Shown here one piece after another: positions 25,488 to 34,916 of a stretch of 64,000 nucleotides of DNA; within the stretch, counting starts at the first letter, position 1, and each line of letters begins with the position of its first letter. The translations under genes and the position numbers were made by a program. The notes under the pieces were generated by a model that worked only from the letters and a program-made list of their open reading frames with translations, did no database searches and was not told the DNA's origin. The stretch is from Streptomyces humi (GTDB lineage Bacteria; Actinomycetota; Actinomycetes; Streptomycetales; Streptomycetaceae): contig NZ_LBMU02000088.1 of assembly GCF_001005085.2 (NCBI RefSeq), forward strand, positions 1-64,000, in the 5' to 3' direction.

Positions 25488-26209
25488 ATGAGCCTCCGCA
25501 GCACGTTCATGAACTCCTCCGGCCGTTCTCGCAGGTAGAAATGTCCGCCCGGGATCAGCCGCACGGTGCAGTCCGCGCGGGTGTGCTGATCCCACTCGGG
25601 CAGCAACGGGGTCGAGATGTCGTTCTCCCCGCCCAGCACGGAGAGGGGGATGTCAAGAGGCGGCTGGGGGTCGTGCTTGTACGTCTCGAAGACGGTGAAG
25701 TCCGCGCGGTACGCCGGCACCACGAGCTTCGACAGCTCCGGATCCTGGCGCAGCGCGTCGGGCAGGCCGCCGTACCGCTCGTCGATCGCGGCCAGCAGTT
25801 CGTCGTCGTCCAGGGTGTGCAGCGGGCTGCGCGGATGGGTCAGGTGGGGTGCCGGGTAGGCGGACACCACCAGCCGTTCGGGCAGCGGGCGGCCGGCGGC
25901 ACGCAGGGCCCGGACCGTCTCGAAGGAGGTCAGACCGCCGAGGCTGTGCCCGAAGAACACGAAGGGCGCGACGAACTCGGTACTCCCCACGAGCCCGTCC
26001 GTGAACTCCTGGACCGAGGTGACGGGCGCCTCCGCGATCCGCGACCCGCGGCCGGGGGCCTGGATGCCCCACACCTCCACGTCGGGCAGGTCCTCCGCCC
26101 AGCGCACGTACTCGCCGGGCGAACCACCGCTGTGCGGGAAGCAGTAGAGGCGCAGCCGTGCCTCGGGTCGTTTCCGGCGGCAGACCAGCCAGGGTGAGCG
26201 GGCGGCCAT
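25484..26209 (-). CDS. Type II thioesterase
   Basis: This 241-residue alpha/beta hydrolase of the GrsT/TEII type has LRLYCFPHSGGSPGEYVRWA at the start, the nucleophile elbow FFGHSLGGLTSFE, and the late Asp/His regions LGGENDISTP and IPGGHFYLRE. The family removes misprimed acyl groups from carrier proteins and can also release products. GTG 26212 and ATG 26209 are adjacent starts overlapping the megasynthase stop, so the two are coupled. Because the megasynthase ends in an ACP with no thioesterase domain, this protein may also take part in chain release. Confidence 0.93.
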   Translation of the reverse strand: MAARSPWLVCRRKRPEARLRLYCFPHSGGSPGEYVRWAEDLPDVEVWGIQAPGRGSRIAEAPVTSVQEFTDGLVGSTEFVAPFVFFGHSLGGLTSFETVRALRAAGRPLPERLVVSAYPAPHLTHPRSPLHTLDDDELLAAIDERYGGLPDALRQDPELSKLVVPAYRADFTVFETYKHDPQPPLDIPLSVLGGENDISTPLLPEWDQHTRADCTVRLIPGGHFYLRERPEEFMNVLRRLI

Positions 26210-29200
26210 CACTGATCACTCTCCGCGATACGTCGGTCCGTCAGTTCGGCCAGGGCGGCGACGGTGGGGTGGACGAAGACCTCGCGGGTCTCCAGGGGGA
26301 TGTGGAACGTGTCCCGCAGCCAGGCGGCCAGCCGGGTGGCCAGGACCGAGTCGCCGCCGAGGTCGAAGAGGCTGTCGGACGGCTCGACCTCGTCGAGTCC
26401 GAGCAGCTCCCGGAAGGTCTGCGTGATGCGCAGCGCGGTCGGCGTGCCGGCCGCGGCCTCGTCGTCCGGGGCCACGGTCCCGTGGTGCCGCGCGTCCCCG
26501 GCAGCGCTCCCGCCGTCGTCCGCCCGGGGTGCGCGGCCCATCCACGCGTCGGGGACCGACGAGGTGGCAGCGGACGCGCCGGCCGTGAGGTGCGCCTCGG
26601 ACTCGGGCGGTTCCACCAGGTAGTGCCTTCGGTACAGGGGATGCCCGGGCAGCTTGACCCGCCGTCCCGGCCGCCCCTGCCGCACCCGGTCCCAGTCGAC
26701 CGGGGCACCGGTCAGCCACAGCCTGCCGAGCGCCTCCAGCGCGACGGCCAGCGAGGAGCTGGGATCCGTGGGGTGCGGCTGGGACTGTACGACGAGCTGA
26801 TGCTCGGTCAGCTCCGGGTGCTGCCGGGACAGTGTGCTCAGGGTCATGCCGGGACCGACCTCCAACAGGATGCGGTCGGGCTCCTCCAGGAGAGTGGACA
26901 CGGCGTCCCCGAAGCGGACCGCCCGACGCATGTGAGCCGTCCAGTACGACGGATCGGTCAGCTGCCCGGGCTCCACCCAGGTGCCGGTCATGTCGGAGAC
27001 GAAGGGCACCGTGGGCTCGGCGAGCCGGATGCCGGCGACCGTCGCGTGGAACTCCTCGAGGATCGACTCCACCAGCGGCGAGTGGCCGGCGCCCGAGATG
27101 CGCAGCTTGCGGAAGTCCATCCGGCGGTCCGTCAGGACCTGCGCGAACGCGTCGATGTCGGCTTCGCGTCCGGACACGGTCACCTGTCCGGGACCGTTCA
27201 CCGCGGCCACCGTGACGGTGTCCGGGAGCAGCGGCAGTATCTCTTCTTCCGGCCGTCGGACGGCCAGCATGGCGCCGGGCTGCACCGTCTGGAGCAGCCG
27301 CCCCCGCATGCCGACCAGGCCGACACCGTCCTCCAGGGAGAACACCCCCGCGGCGCACGCGGCCGCGTAGGCGCCGAGGCTGTGGCCCACGACCGCACTG
27401 GGTTCGATGCCCCAGTGACGCCAGAGCCGGGCCAGCGCGTACTCGATGACGAACACCGCCGGCTGCGCGACCGTGATGGAGTTGACGCGCCGCTCCGCCT
27501 CCGCCACGGAGTCCGCGTCGCCCGTGTCAGGGTGGATCAGGGCGCGCAGTTCCAGGCCCAGTCGGCCGAGGGCGGCCTCGCAGGCCTCGTCGAGGTGGCG
27601 CCGGAACTCGGGCTGGTGCTCGTAGAGGTCCCGGGCCATACCGATGTGCTGACCTCCCTGCCCCGGGAACATGAAGGCCACCGGGCGCTGCTTGGGCGCC
27701 GCCGCGGCCGTCAGCACCCGCCGCGGTGTGCGTGCCGCGAAAGTCTGCGCGGCGTCGGAGGTGTCCCGGGCGACCAGGAAACGGCGGTGCGGGTAGGCGC
27801 GGCGGCCCTGCTGGAGAGTGAGCGCCACGTCGGCCGCCGACAGCTCCGGGGCGCCGGCCAGCCGCTCGGCGGTCGCCGTCGTCAGGTCCTCCAGGGCGGC
27901 CTCGGACCGGGCCGACAGCGGCAGCACCTCGGGCACGGCAGGTCTGCCGGCCGGCGCCGGTACGGCGGGCGGCTCGTCGATCACGACGTGCACGTTGGTG
28001 CCTCCGATACCCAGCGCGGTGACCCCGGCCCGCCGGGTGCCGCCGGGCACCTTCCACTCGCGCAGCTCCGTGTTGACCACGAACGGGCTGGAATCGAAGT
28101 CGATCTGCGGGTTCGGCTTCTCGAAGTTGAGGCTCGGCGGGATCTCTCCCCTCTCCACGGCGAGGACGGCCTTGATGAACCCGACGACACCGGCGGCCGC
28201 GTCCGTGTGCCCGATGTTCGTCTTGACCGAGCCGAGGTAGCAGAACCCCCGCTTGTCGGTGCCGGCCCGGAACGCCCGGGTGAGCCCCGCCACTTCGATC
28301 GGATCCCCGAGGGGTGTACCGGTGCCGTGCGTCTCGACGTAGCCGACCGAGTCCGGCTCGATGCCCGCGGCCAGGTGCGCGGCCCGTACGACCTGTGCCT
28401 GGCCCTCGATGCTCGGCGCGGTGAAGCCGATCTTCGCTCCACCGTCGTTGTTGATGGCCGAGCCGCGCACCACGGCGTGGATGTGGTCGCCGGCGGCCAA
28501 CGCGTCCGACAGCCGCTTGAGGACCACCACGGCTGCGGCGCTGCCCCCTACGATCCCTGAGGCGTCGGCGTCGAACGCCCGGACGTGTCCCTCCACCGCG
28601 AACGGGCCGCCCTCGCTGTAGCGCACCGGGAGCAGCGGCAGCCGGATTCCCGCCCCGCCGGCGACGGCCACGTCGCAGTCGCCGGACATGAGGGCCTGGG
28701 CGGCGAGATGGACAGCGGTCAGCGAGGTGGAACAGGCGGTGGCGACGGTCACCGCGGGGCCGCTCAGCCCGAGCTTGTGCGCGGGCCGCGTGGTCAGATG
28801 GTCGGCCCCCGCGGCGAGCCGGAACTCCCAGTCGTCGGCGAAGGGCAGCCGGGCACGCTGGGCGCGCAGCACGGAGTAGTACGTCGTCATGCTGCCGCCG
28901 GCGAAGATGCCCACAGGGGGGCCGTCCGCGCGCGGGACCAGTCCGGCGTCCTCCAACGCGGTGTGCACCACCTCCAGGAAGACCCGCTGTTGTGGATCGA
29001 TGAGGAGCGCGTCGCGCGGCGAGTAGCCGAAGAACTCGGCGTCGAACTCGGCGGCTGACTCCAGTAGTCCGAAGGCGGTCAGTCCCTCTCCGTCGGGGCC
29101 GACCGGGCCCAGTGGGGTGATGGACTCCACGCCCGCCCGGAGGTTCTCCCAGAACGCGTCGATGTCGGCGGCGCCCGGGAACCGTCCGGCCATGCCGACC

Positions 29201-32200
29201 ACCGCGATCTGCTCCGACGCGGCCGGCGCGCGCTCGCCCCGGTCCCGGACCTCGACGCGCGGTGGCGCGGACGGTACGCCGCTGAGGTGGGCGGCGAGGG
29301 AACTCACGGTGGGGAATTCGAACAGGGTCATCAGCGGGACCGAGATCCCGAGTTCCGCGTCCAGCCGGTGGTGTACCTGGGCGAGCAGCAGGGAGTGCCC
29401 GCCCAGGTCGAAGAAGTTCTCCTCCAGACTGACCCGGGACAGCTCGAGTGCGTCGCACCAGAGGTCGGCGATCCTGCGCTCGAGGGTGTCGGCGGGCAGG
29501 CGTGTCGCCGGCGCGGCCGGCTGTCCGCCGGGTTCGGGCAGCCTCGTGGTGTCGACCTTGCCGTTGAGGGTGAGGGGCAGCTCGGGCACCACCACGAACC
29601 AGGTGGGCACCATGTACTCCGGCAGACTGCGTGCGGCGTGCCGGCGCAGCAGGTCGCGGTCGGGTCCGGCCCCGGAGTCCTGCGGAACCACGTAGGCGAC
29701 CAGCTGGTGATGGGCCGACCCGGACGACGACGTGGCCGACGCGGGTGTCCGGGGAGCACGCACCACCACGTGCGCGTCGCGCACCAGGTCGTGCGAGCGC
29801 AGTACGGAGGCGATCTCACCGAGCTCGATCCGGTACCCCCGCACCTTCACCTGTTCGTCGATCCGCCCGATGAACTCGATCTCGCCGTCGGCCCGGAACC
29901 TGGCCAGGTCCCCGGTCCGGTACATACGCGCACCGGGGACGGACGAGAACGGGTCCGGTACGAAGGCCTCCCTGGTCAGCTCCGGACGCCCGAGGTAGCC
30001 CCGTGCCACGCCGGAGCCCCCGATGTGGAGCTCGCCGACGACCCCGGCCGGTACCGGCCGGCGCCCCGTGTCCAGCACGTAGGCGGCGACTCCGGCGACG
30101 GGCCGGCCGATCGACGGCTCACCGTGTGCCTCGCCCTCGGCCGCGACCGTCGCGACCGTGGTGAGGACGGTCGTCTCCGTGGGGCCGTACACGTTGATCA
30201 GACGGAACGGGGTTCCGGGACCGGGCCGGGCGGTCAGCCGTTCACCGCCGGTTACCATCAGCCGCAGGGTGGTTCCGGGGTCCCACGGCAGACCCAGGAG
30301 CGGGGTGGCCAGGGCGACCGGCAGGGTGGTGAGGGTGATGGAGCGCTCCGCCATCCACCTCTGGTAGTCGGCCGCCACCAGCAGGACGGCCCGGTCCGGG
30401 AAGTGCAGGGTGGCGCCGACCGCCAGTGACGGCCAGATCTCCAGCTGGGTGGCGTCGAACCCGGGGGAGAAGACACAGGTCGCGTTGTCGTCCCCACTGA
30501 GGCCGTACTCCCGTACGTACCAGGAGACGAGGTTGCTGAGCCCGCGATGCGGTACTTCGACGCCCTTGGGCCGTCCGGTCGAACCGGACGTGAACATGAT
30601 GTAGGCGAGGTCGTCGGCGGAGACGTCCGTCGTGTCGGGGGCGGCGTCGACGGCCACGTCGTCCTCCTCGGCCGTGTGCACCGTGAGGCAGGTGAGGCCC
30701 GGGAACCGGGTCCGTCCCTGGTCGTCGGTGATCACCACGAGAACGTCGGCGTCCTCGGCCATCGCCTGCGCACGGGCCTGTGGATGCCCAGGGTCGATCG
30801 GCAGGAACGCGGCCCCGGTCTTGAGCACCGCCAGCTCGGACATCACCAGGTCGGGTCCCGGCGGCAGACAGATGCCGACCACGGTCCCGGCGCGCGCGTC
30901 GACAGCCCGCAGCCGCCTGGCGAGCAGGCCGGCGTCCCGGTCCAGCTCGCCGTAGGTCACCGACCGGCTCCCTTGGACCAGCGCCGCCTTGCCGGGCTCC
31001 GTCCGGGCCCGCAGCTCGACGCGGCGGTGAACCGGCAGGAACACCTCCCCTGGCATGTCGTCGCCGACGGCCGCGGGGGCGCTCCACTCGCGAAGGATCC
31101 GCCGCACGTCCGCGTCGTCGGACAGCCGGAGCCGGCTCACCGGGGTCCCCGGCTCGGCCAGGGCGTGGTCCAGCATCCGCAGGAAGGCCGCGGCCATGCC
31201 CTCGACGGTCGCGGCGTCGAACAGGTCCGCGTTGTACTCCCAGGTCAGCGCGATCCCGTCGGCCGGCCGGCCGTCCGCCGCGGCATCGTCGCAGTGGGGC
31301 CGGACGCGGGGAGCCATGATGAGGCCCAGATCGGACTTGGACGTCCCGTTGAACGGTTCGGTGATGACCGACTCGGCGTTGCCGAATCGCGGTCCCCGAA
31401 CGCTGTCGTCGTGAACGGTGATCATGGTCTGGAACAGCGGCGCGTGCGCGGCCGTCCGGGAGATGCCGAGGTCGTCGATGACCAGGGGCAGCGGGCAGGC
31501 CTGGTGCGCCGCCGCGTCCAGCACGGTCTCGCGCGCCTGCCGCAGCAGTGCCTCGAAGGTCGTGTCCTCGGAGAGCCGGGCCCGCAGGGCCGCGGTGTTC
31601 ATCACCAGGCCGACCAGCTCCTCCTCTTCCCGGGTGCGCCGGTTGGCGAGCGGACTGCCCACGCAGATGTCGGTGTCGCCGCTGTAGCGGTGGAGGATGC
31701 CGGCGAAGCACGCGTACAGCACCATGAAGCTGCTGACTCCCTGCGCGCGGCAGACCGCGTCCAGGGCAGGCATCAACGCGGCGGGCACCTCGCCGGCGAC
31801 CCGGCCGCCCCGATGGGACGGCACGGACGGCCGGGGTCTGTCGGTCGGGAGGCCGAGCAGCCCCGGCACGCCCGACAACTGCTCGCGCCAGTAGGCCCGG
31901 TGCTCCTGCATGGCGGGGGATTCGAGCGCCTGCCGCTGACTTCGGGCGTACGCCCGGTACGGTGGAGCAGGAACCTCGGCCTCGAGCCGCCCACCGCGTG
32001 CCCCGGCGTTGTAGAGCTCCTCGAGCTGCCGCAGTACCAGGGAGAACGACCAGCTGTCGTGCACGATGTGGTGGCCCACGGCCAGCAGTTCGTGCTCACG
32101 CGGGCCCAGGGTGAAGGCCGTCCAGCGTTCCAGAGGCAGTTCGGAGAGCACGAACGGCCGGGTGAGCTCCTGTCCGGTGAGCCGGCGCAGTTCCGCCTCC

Positions 32201-32886
32201 TGCTCGGCCGCGGGCAGGCCGGAGAGGTCCACTCGGCCGATCTTCACCGGACCGGCCGGATGGACGACCGGCGTGGGCCGGCCGCGCTCCTCCCGATAGG
32301 TGGTGCGCAGGATCTCGTGCCGGGCGTGGACCTGGGTCAGCGCCTCTTCCAGCAGGTCGAGATCGAGTTCGCCGCGCACTCGGATGGTCCGGGAGCTGTT
32401 GTACACGGGGTCCTGCGGGGAGAGCTTGTGCAGGAACCACATCTGTTCCTGGTTGACCGACACCGGATCGATCGGCGCGGCGCGGCCCGGCGAAGGACGG
32501 TCCGGCGCGGGATCCCCCACCGTGGGATTGCCCGACGCGGCATCGCTCGGCGCGGGACTGCCCGACGCGGCAACGCCCGCCGCGGACGGTTCCGGCTGGT
32601 TCGCCGGCGTTTCGTCCCGTGGTCCGGCCGCGGCCCGCCGGACCGCTTCCGCCAGTTCACGCAGTGTGGGATGGACGAAGATGTCGCGGACCGGGAGGGC
32701 GATGCCGGTCCGTTCCCGGATGCGCGTGACGATCTGAGTGGCCAGCAGGGAGTCGCCCCCCAGCTCGAAGAAGCTGTCGTCCCTGCCGATCAGCTCCAGG
32801 GCCAGCACTTCCCGCCAGATCGCGTTCAGGTCGTCCTCGACGGCGGCCGCCGCCTGCTGTACGTGCTCGTCTTCGGTCGGATGCAC
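26209..32886 (-). CDS. Hybrid NRPS-PKS megasynthase: PCP-C-A-PCP-KS-AT-ACP
   Basis: A protein of about 2,225 residues. Domain order: PCP (LGGDSL, about residue 40), C (HHIVHDSWS, about 270), A (FTSGSTGRPKG about 760, YGPTETTV about 900, KVRGYRIELGEI), PCP (LGGHSL about 1,160), KS (TACSTS about 1,380, ETHGTGTP, KTNIGH), AT (GHSLG about 1,830, GAGH about 1,930) and ACP (LGGDSV about 2,175). There is no KR, DH, ER, methyltransferase or TE. One amino acid is activated, joined to an acyl group delivered by the N-terminal PCP, and extended once without beta-keto reduction. GTG 32886 with GGAG 6 nt upstream is the chosen start. A Pro/Ala-rich linker (about 90-150) follows the first PCP. The upstream loading enzyme and the substrate are unknown. 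Confidence 0.93.
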   Translation of the reverse strand: MHPTEDEHVQQAAAAVEDDLNAIWREVLALELIGRDDSFFELGGDSLLATQIVTRIRERTGIALPVRDIFVHPTLRELAEAVRRAAAGPRDETPANQPEPSAAGVAASGSPAPSDAASGNPTVGDPAPDRPSPGRAAPIDPVSVNQEQMWFLHKLSPQDPVYNSSRTIRVRGELDLDLLEEALTQVHARHEILRTTYREERGRPTPVVHPAGPVKIGRVDLSGLPAAEQEAELRRLTGQELTRPFVLSELPLERWTAFTLGPREHELLAVGHHIVHDSWSFSLVLRQLEELYNAGARGGRLEAEVPAPPYRAYARSQRQALESPAMQEHRAYWREQLSGVPGLLGLPTDRPRPSVPSHRGGRVAGEVPAALMPALDAVCRAQGVSSFMVLYACFAGILHRYSGDTDICVGSPLANRRTREEEELVGLVMNTAALRARLSEDTTFEALLRQARETVLDAAAHQACPLPLVIDDLGISRTAAHAPLFQTMITVHDDSVRGPRFGNAESVITEPFNGTSKSDLGLIMAPRVRPHCDDAAADGRPADGIALTWEYNADLFDAATVEGMAAAFLRMLDHALAEPGTPVSRLRLSDDADVRRILREWSAPAAVGDDMPGEVFLPVHRRVELRARTEPGKAALVQGSRSVTYGELDRDAGLLARRLRAVDARAGTVVGICLPPGPDLVMSELAVLKTGAAFLPIDPGHPQARAQAMAEDADVLVVITDDQGRTRFPGLTCLTVHTAEEDDVAVDAAPDTTDVSADDLAYIMFTSGSTGRPKGVEVPHRGLSNLVSWYVREYGLSGDDNATCVFSPGFDATQLEIWPSLAVGATLHFPDRAVLLVAADYQRWMAERSITLTTLPVALATPLLGLPWDPGTTLRLMVTGGERLTARPGPGTPFRLINVYGPTETTVLTTVATVAAEGEAHGEPSIGRPVAGVAAYVLDTGRRPVPAGVVGELHIGGSGVARGYLGRPELTREAFVPDPFSSVPGARMYRTGDLARFRADGEIEFIGRIDEQVKVRGYRIELGEIASVLRSHDLVRDAHVVVRAPRTPASATSSSGSAHHQLVAYVVPQDSGAGPDRDLLRRHAARSLPEYMVPTWFVVVPELPLTLNGKVDTTRLPEPGGQPAAPATRLPADTLERRIADLWCDALELSRVSLEENFFDLGGHSLLLAQVHHRLDAELGISVPLMTLFEFPTVSSLAAHLSGVPSAPPRVEVRDRGERAPAASEQIAVVGMAGRFPGAADIDAFWENLRAGVESITPLGPVGPDGEGLTAFGLLESAAEFDAEFFGYSPRDALLIDPQQRVFLEVVHTALEDAGLVPRADGPPVGIFAGGSMTTYYSVLRAQRARLPFADDWEFRLAAGADHLTTRPAHKLGLSGPAVTVATACSTSLTAVHLAAQALMSGDCDVAVAGGAGIRLPLLPVRYSEGGPFAVEGHVRAFDADASGIVGGSAAAVVVLKRLSDALAAGDHIHAVVRGSAINNDGGAKIGFTAPSIEGQAQVVRAAHLAAGIEPDSVGYVETHGTGTPLGDPIEVAGLTRAFRAGTDKRGFCYLGSVKTNIGHTDAAAGVVGFIKAVLAVERGEIPPSLNFEKPNPQIDFDSSPFVVNTELREWKVPGGTRRAGVTALGIGGTNVHVVIDEPPAVPAPAGRPAVPEVLPLSARSEAALEDLTTATAERLAGAPELSAADVALTLQQGRRAYPHRRFLVARDTSDAAQTFAARTPRRVLTAAAAPKQRPVAFMFPGQGGQHIGMARDLYEHQPEFRRHLDEACEAALGRLGLELRALIHPDTGDADSVAEAERRVNSITVAQPAVFVIEYALARLWRHWGIEPSAVVGHSLGAYAAACAAGVFSLEDGVGLVGMRGRLLQTVQPGAMLAVRRPEEEILPLLPDTVTVAAVNGPGQVTVSGREADIDAFAQVLTDRRMDFRKLRISGAGHSPLVESILEEFHATVAGIRLAEPTVPFVSDMTGTWVEPGQLTDPSYWTAHMRRAVRFGDAVSTLLEEPDRILLEVGPGMTLSTLSRQHPELTEHQLVVQSQPHPTDPSSSLAVALEALGRLWLTGAPVDWDRVRQGRPGRRVKLPGHPLYRRHYLVEPPESEAHLTAGASAATSSVPDAWMGRAPRADDGGSAAGDARHHGTVAPDDEAAAGTPTALRITQTFRELLGLDEVEPSDSLFDLGGDSVLATRLAAWLRDTFHIPLETREVFVHPTVAALAELTDRRIAESDQ

Positions 32887-32990
32887 ACGAATCTCCGTGA
32901 TGTGGGCGGTTCCACCCTGCTCGGCACACGACGCTGGGGCGGATGGGGCGCAAGTGCGAGTGGAGGTGAAAGCCGCGACCCGGTGGTGGG

Positions 32991-34235
32991 TCAGTCGGCC
33001 GTCGGCAGGTCCGTCCGGGCCGGCGGCGCGATCTGGGCGGTACCGGAACGTCCGGTCCCGAACAGGCGGGCTGTGGCGGTGAGGACCAGGAGGGCCGTCA
33101 CCGTGATGCCGGTCCCGGTCAGAGTCAGACTGGTCATGGAACCGTCTCGCAGGGCGAGTCCTCCGACAGCGCCGCCGACGGCCGCGCCGAGGTACGAGGA
33201 GGAACTGTTCAATGACAGCGCGACGGTCGGCGCCGGGCTGTCCAGCCCCGCGATGCGGTGGTTCTGGGCCGTGGGAAGTGCCCAGCAGGCGACGCTGATC
33301 ACGGCGAGGACCAGCCCGAACAGTACGCGGCTCAGGAGGGAACCGCTCGGTTCGGGCAGGGTGAGCACCGTCATGGCGGTCAGACCGGCCAACAGGACCG
33401 CCGTGGCCGTGAGGTAGGCGCGGTGGCCGCCGACGGCGTCGGCGGCGCGCCCGCCGACGGCACTGCCCAGCACGGCGGCGACACCCCATACCAGCAGGAA
33501 CGCGCTGACCCCGCCGGCACCCACCCGTGTGGTCGTGGTGGTGAGAGGAGCGATGTACGTGAAGACGGCGAACACTCCGGCGCAGGCCAGCGAGTTCGAC
33601 AGCAGGGCCGTCAGGACTCCGGGGTGGCCCGCGACCTGGAGCCGATCGCGGAGCGTGGCGGCCGGCGGGGTCGGGACCTGCGGCAGGGCCACAGCCAGCA
33701 CGATCGCCGACAGAGCCGCCAGAGCGGCCACCAGGACGAGCGTCGTGCGCCAGCTGCCCACGGTCCCGACCAGGGTCCCGATCGGGACACCGAGCGCGGT
33801 GGCGGCCGACATGCCACCCGCCACCAGAGCGATCGCGCGGCCACGCCGTTCCTCCGGCGTGATGCTGATCGTGATGGCGATGCCGCACGGGATGTACAGC
33901 CCGGCTCCCAGGGCGGCGACCACCCGGGCGGCCATCAGCACGGGATAGCCGGGCGCGACGGCTCCCAACGCGTTGGCCGCCACGAAGGTGACCATGGCGG
34001 TCAGCAGCAGGTGCTTCCGGCGCACGGCACCGGTGAGCGCGGCGAGGACCGGCGCGCTCAGTGCGTAGACGAGAGCGAAGACACTGACCAGCTGGCCGGC
34101 ACCGGACTGCGTGACATGCAGGTCCGTCGCGATGTTCTCGAGAAGTCCGTTGATGACAAAACTGTCGGTACCGATACTGAATGCACCCATGCTGAGCGCA
34201 AGTAAAAGTGTCAGGTTTGGCCTGGCCGATAACAC
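32991..34235 (-). CDS. MFS transporter, drug/metabolite exporter
   Basis: This 414-residue protein of about 12 membrane segments belongs to the DHA1/AraJ-type exporters. It has TM1 LTLLLALSMGAFSIGTDSFVINGL, motif A-like ALTGAVRRKHLLL, and motif C-like ALGVPIGTLVGTVGSWR. It probably exports the product of the downstream megasynthase. GTG 34235 includes the full first helix; ATG 34190 would truncate it. Codons 2 and 11 are both TTA (complements of 34230-34232 and 34203-34205), and the first 15 codons are A/T-rich, so bldA could gate the whole operon from its first gene. The megasynthase starts 104 bp downstream. Confidence 0.88.
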   Translation of the reverse strand: MLSARPNLTLLLALSMGAFSIGTDSFVINGLLENIATDLHVTQSGAGQLVSVFALVYALSAPVLAALTGAVRRKHLLLTAMVTFVAANALGAVAPGYPVLMAARVVAALGAGLYIPCGIAITISITPEERRGRAIALVAGGMSAATALGVPIGTLVGTVGSWRTTLVLVAALAALSAIVLAVALPQVPTPPAATLRDRLQVAGHPGVLTALLSNSLACAGVFAVFTYIAPLTTTTTRVGAGGVSAFLLVWGVAAVLGSAVGGRAADAVGGHRAYLTATAVLLAGLTAMTVLTLPEPSGSLLSRVLFGLVLAVISVACWALPTAQNHRIAGLDSPAPTVALSLNSSSSYLGAAVGGAVGGLALRDGSMTSLTLTGTGITVTALLVLTATARLFGTGRSGTAQIAPPARTDLPTAD

Positions 34236-34886
34236 TGGATACCCATCTGTGTGGACTATGCAGAGGTCTCAGCGTGCGTGAATTTCAGCAGAACCCCGCG
34301 AATCCTTCACGAAGGGCCCACTTCACCGGATCGGCATGTCAGAGAATGCCGGATACTTCGTGCTCGCTCTTCGGACCTCATGTCCACCCCCGTCGACACG
34401 TTCCCGGCCTAGGCCAACTCGTTCACAAAATCGAACACGGGGGAACGTAACTGATTCAACTTGGTGCAGTCAACAGTTGAGCCACCACGGAGACCGTCTG
34501 GTCGGTCAGGGTTCCGGGCCTCGTGTTCTGGCTGAAAATCCATGCTGCCCATCCGCCTGACCACCGGCTCCGAAGCGCGGGCACGGGGTACTGGGCTGCC
34601 GTTTTGGCTGGAACATGCTTCTGCGTCGCGAGGGGCCCGCAGTCGGACCCGGCCGTCGCCTCTCGCGCACGCCTCATCGCACCGCAGGGCCACCCCGATT
34701 ATTTCTGTGAGATTTCAAGTTGCCGGCCCGCGGCGGTATCTCCTCATGTCAGCGCCCGCGTGTTCCCGCTTTGCTCAAGTCTATGCGTAAAGAATTGATT
34801 CAGGTCCTGATCCGGTACACAACCGGCATTTCGAGTAAAGCAGGTGAACTGGATATGCGAGTCCGAATCACCCTTTATTATTTGTG
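34236..34886. other. Divergent control region without a supported gene
   Basis: This stretch separates the two divergent biosynthetic arms and is markedly richer in A and T than the rest of the window, especially from about 34690. The short frames in it lack ribosome binding sites and codon bias. No helix-turn-helix, transposase fragment or RNA gene could be recognised. It most likely holds promoters and binding sites for regulators encoded elsewhere. Confidence 0.6.
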
Positions 34887-34916
34887 TTGACAGGCCTGAC
34901 GACCTCTGACTAACTT
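34887..34916 (+). promoter_or_regulatory. Sigma-70-type promoter of the plus-strand cluster
   Basis: TTGACA at 34887-34892, an 18-bp spacer and TAACTT at 34911-34916 match the HrdB-type consensus (perfect -35, TAnnnT -10). It points at the GHMP kinase gene, leaving a leader of about 135 nt. It is the only consensus-like -35 found in the divergent gap. Confidence 0.6.

Noticed and set aside
26158-28560. Plus-strand open frame of about 800 codons
   Set aside because: Shadow of the AT and KS domain coding on the other strand.
30547-33417. Plus-strand open frame of about 956 codons
   Set aside because: Antisense to the megasynthase C and A domains; no domain or codon bias of its own.
32887-33888. 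N-terminal extension of the megasynthase frame beyond GTG 32886
   Set aside because: The upstream part is antisense-like His/Arg/Gly-rich sequence overlapping the exporter gene; GTG 32886 has a good ribosome site directly before the first PCP.
34409-34693. Minus-strand 94-codon frame in the divergent gap
   Set aside because: No ribosome site, poor codon bias and no family resemblance.
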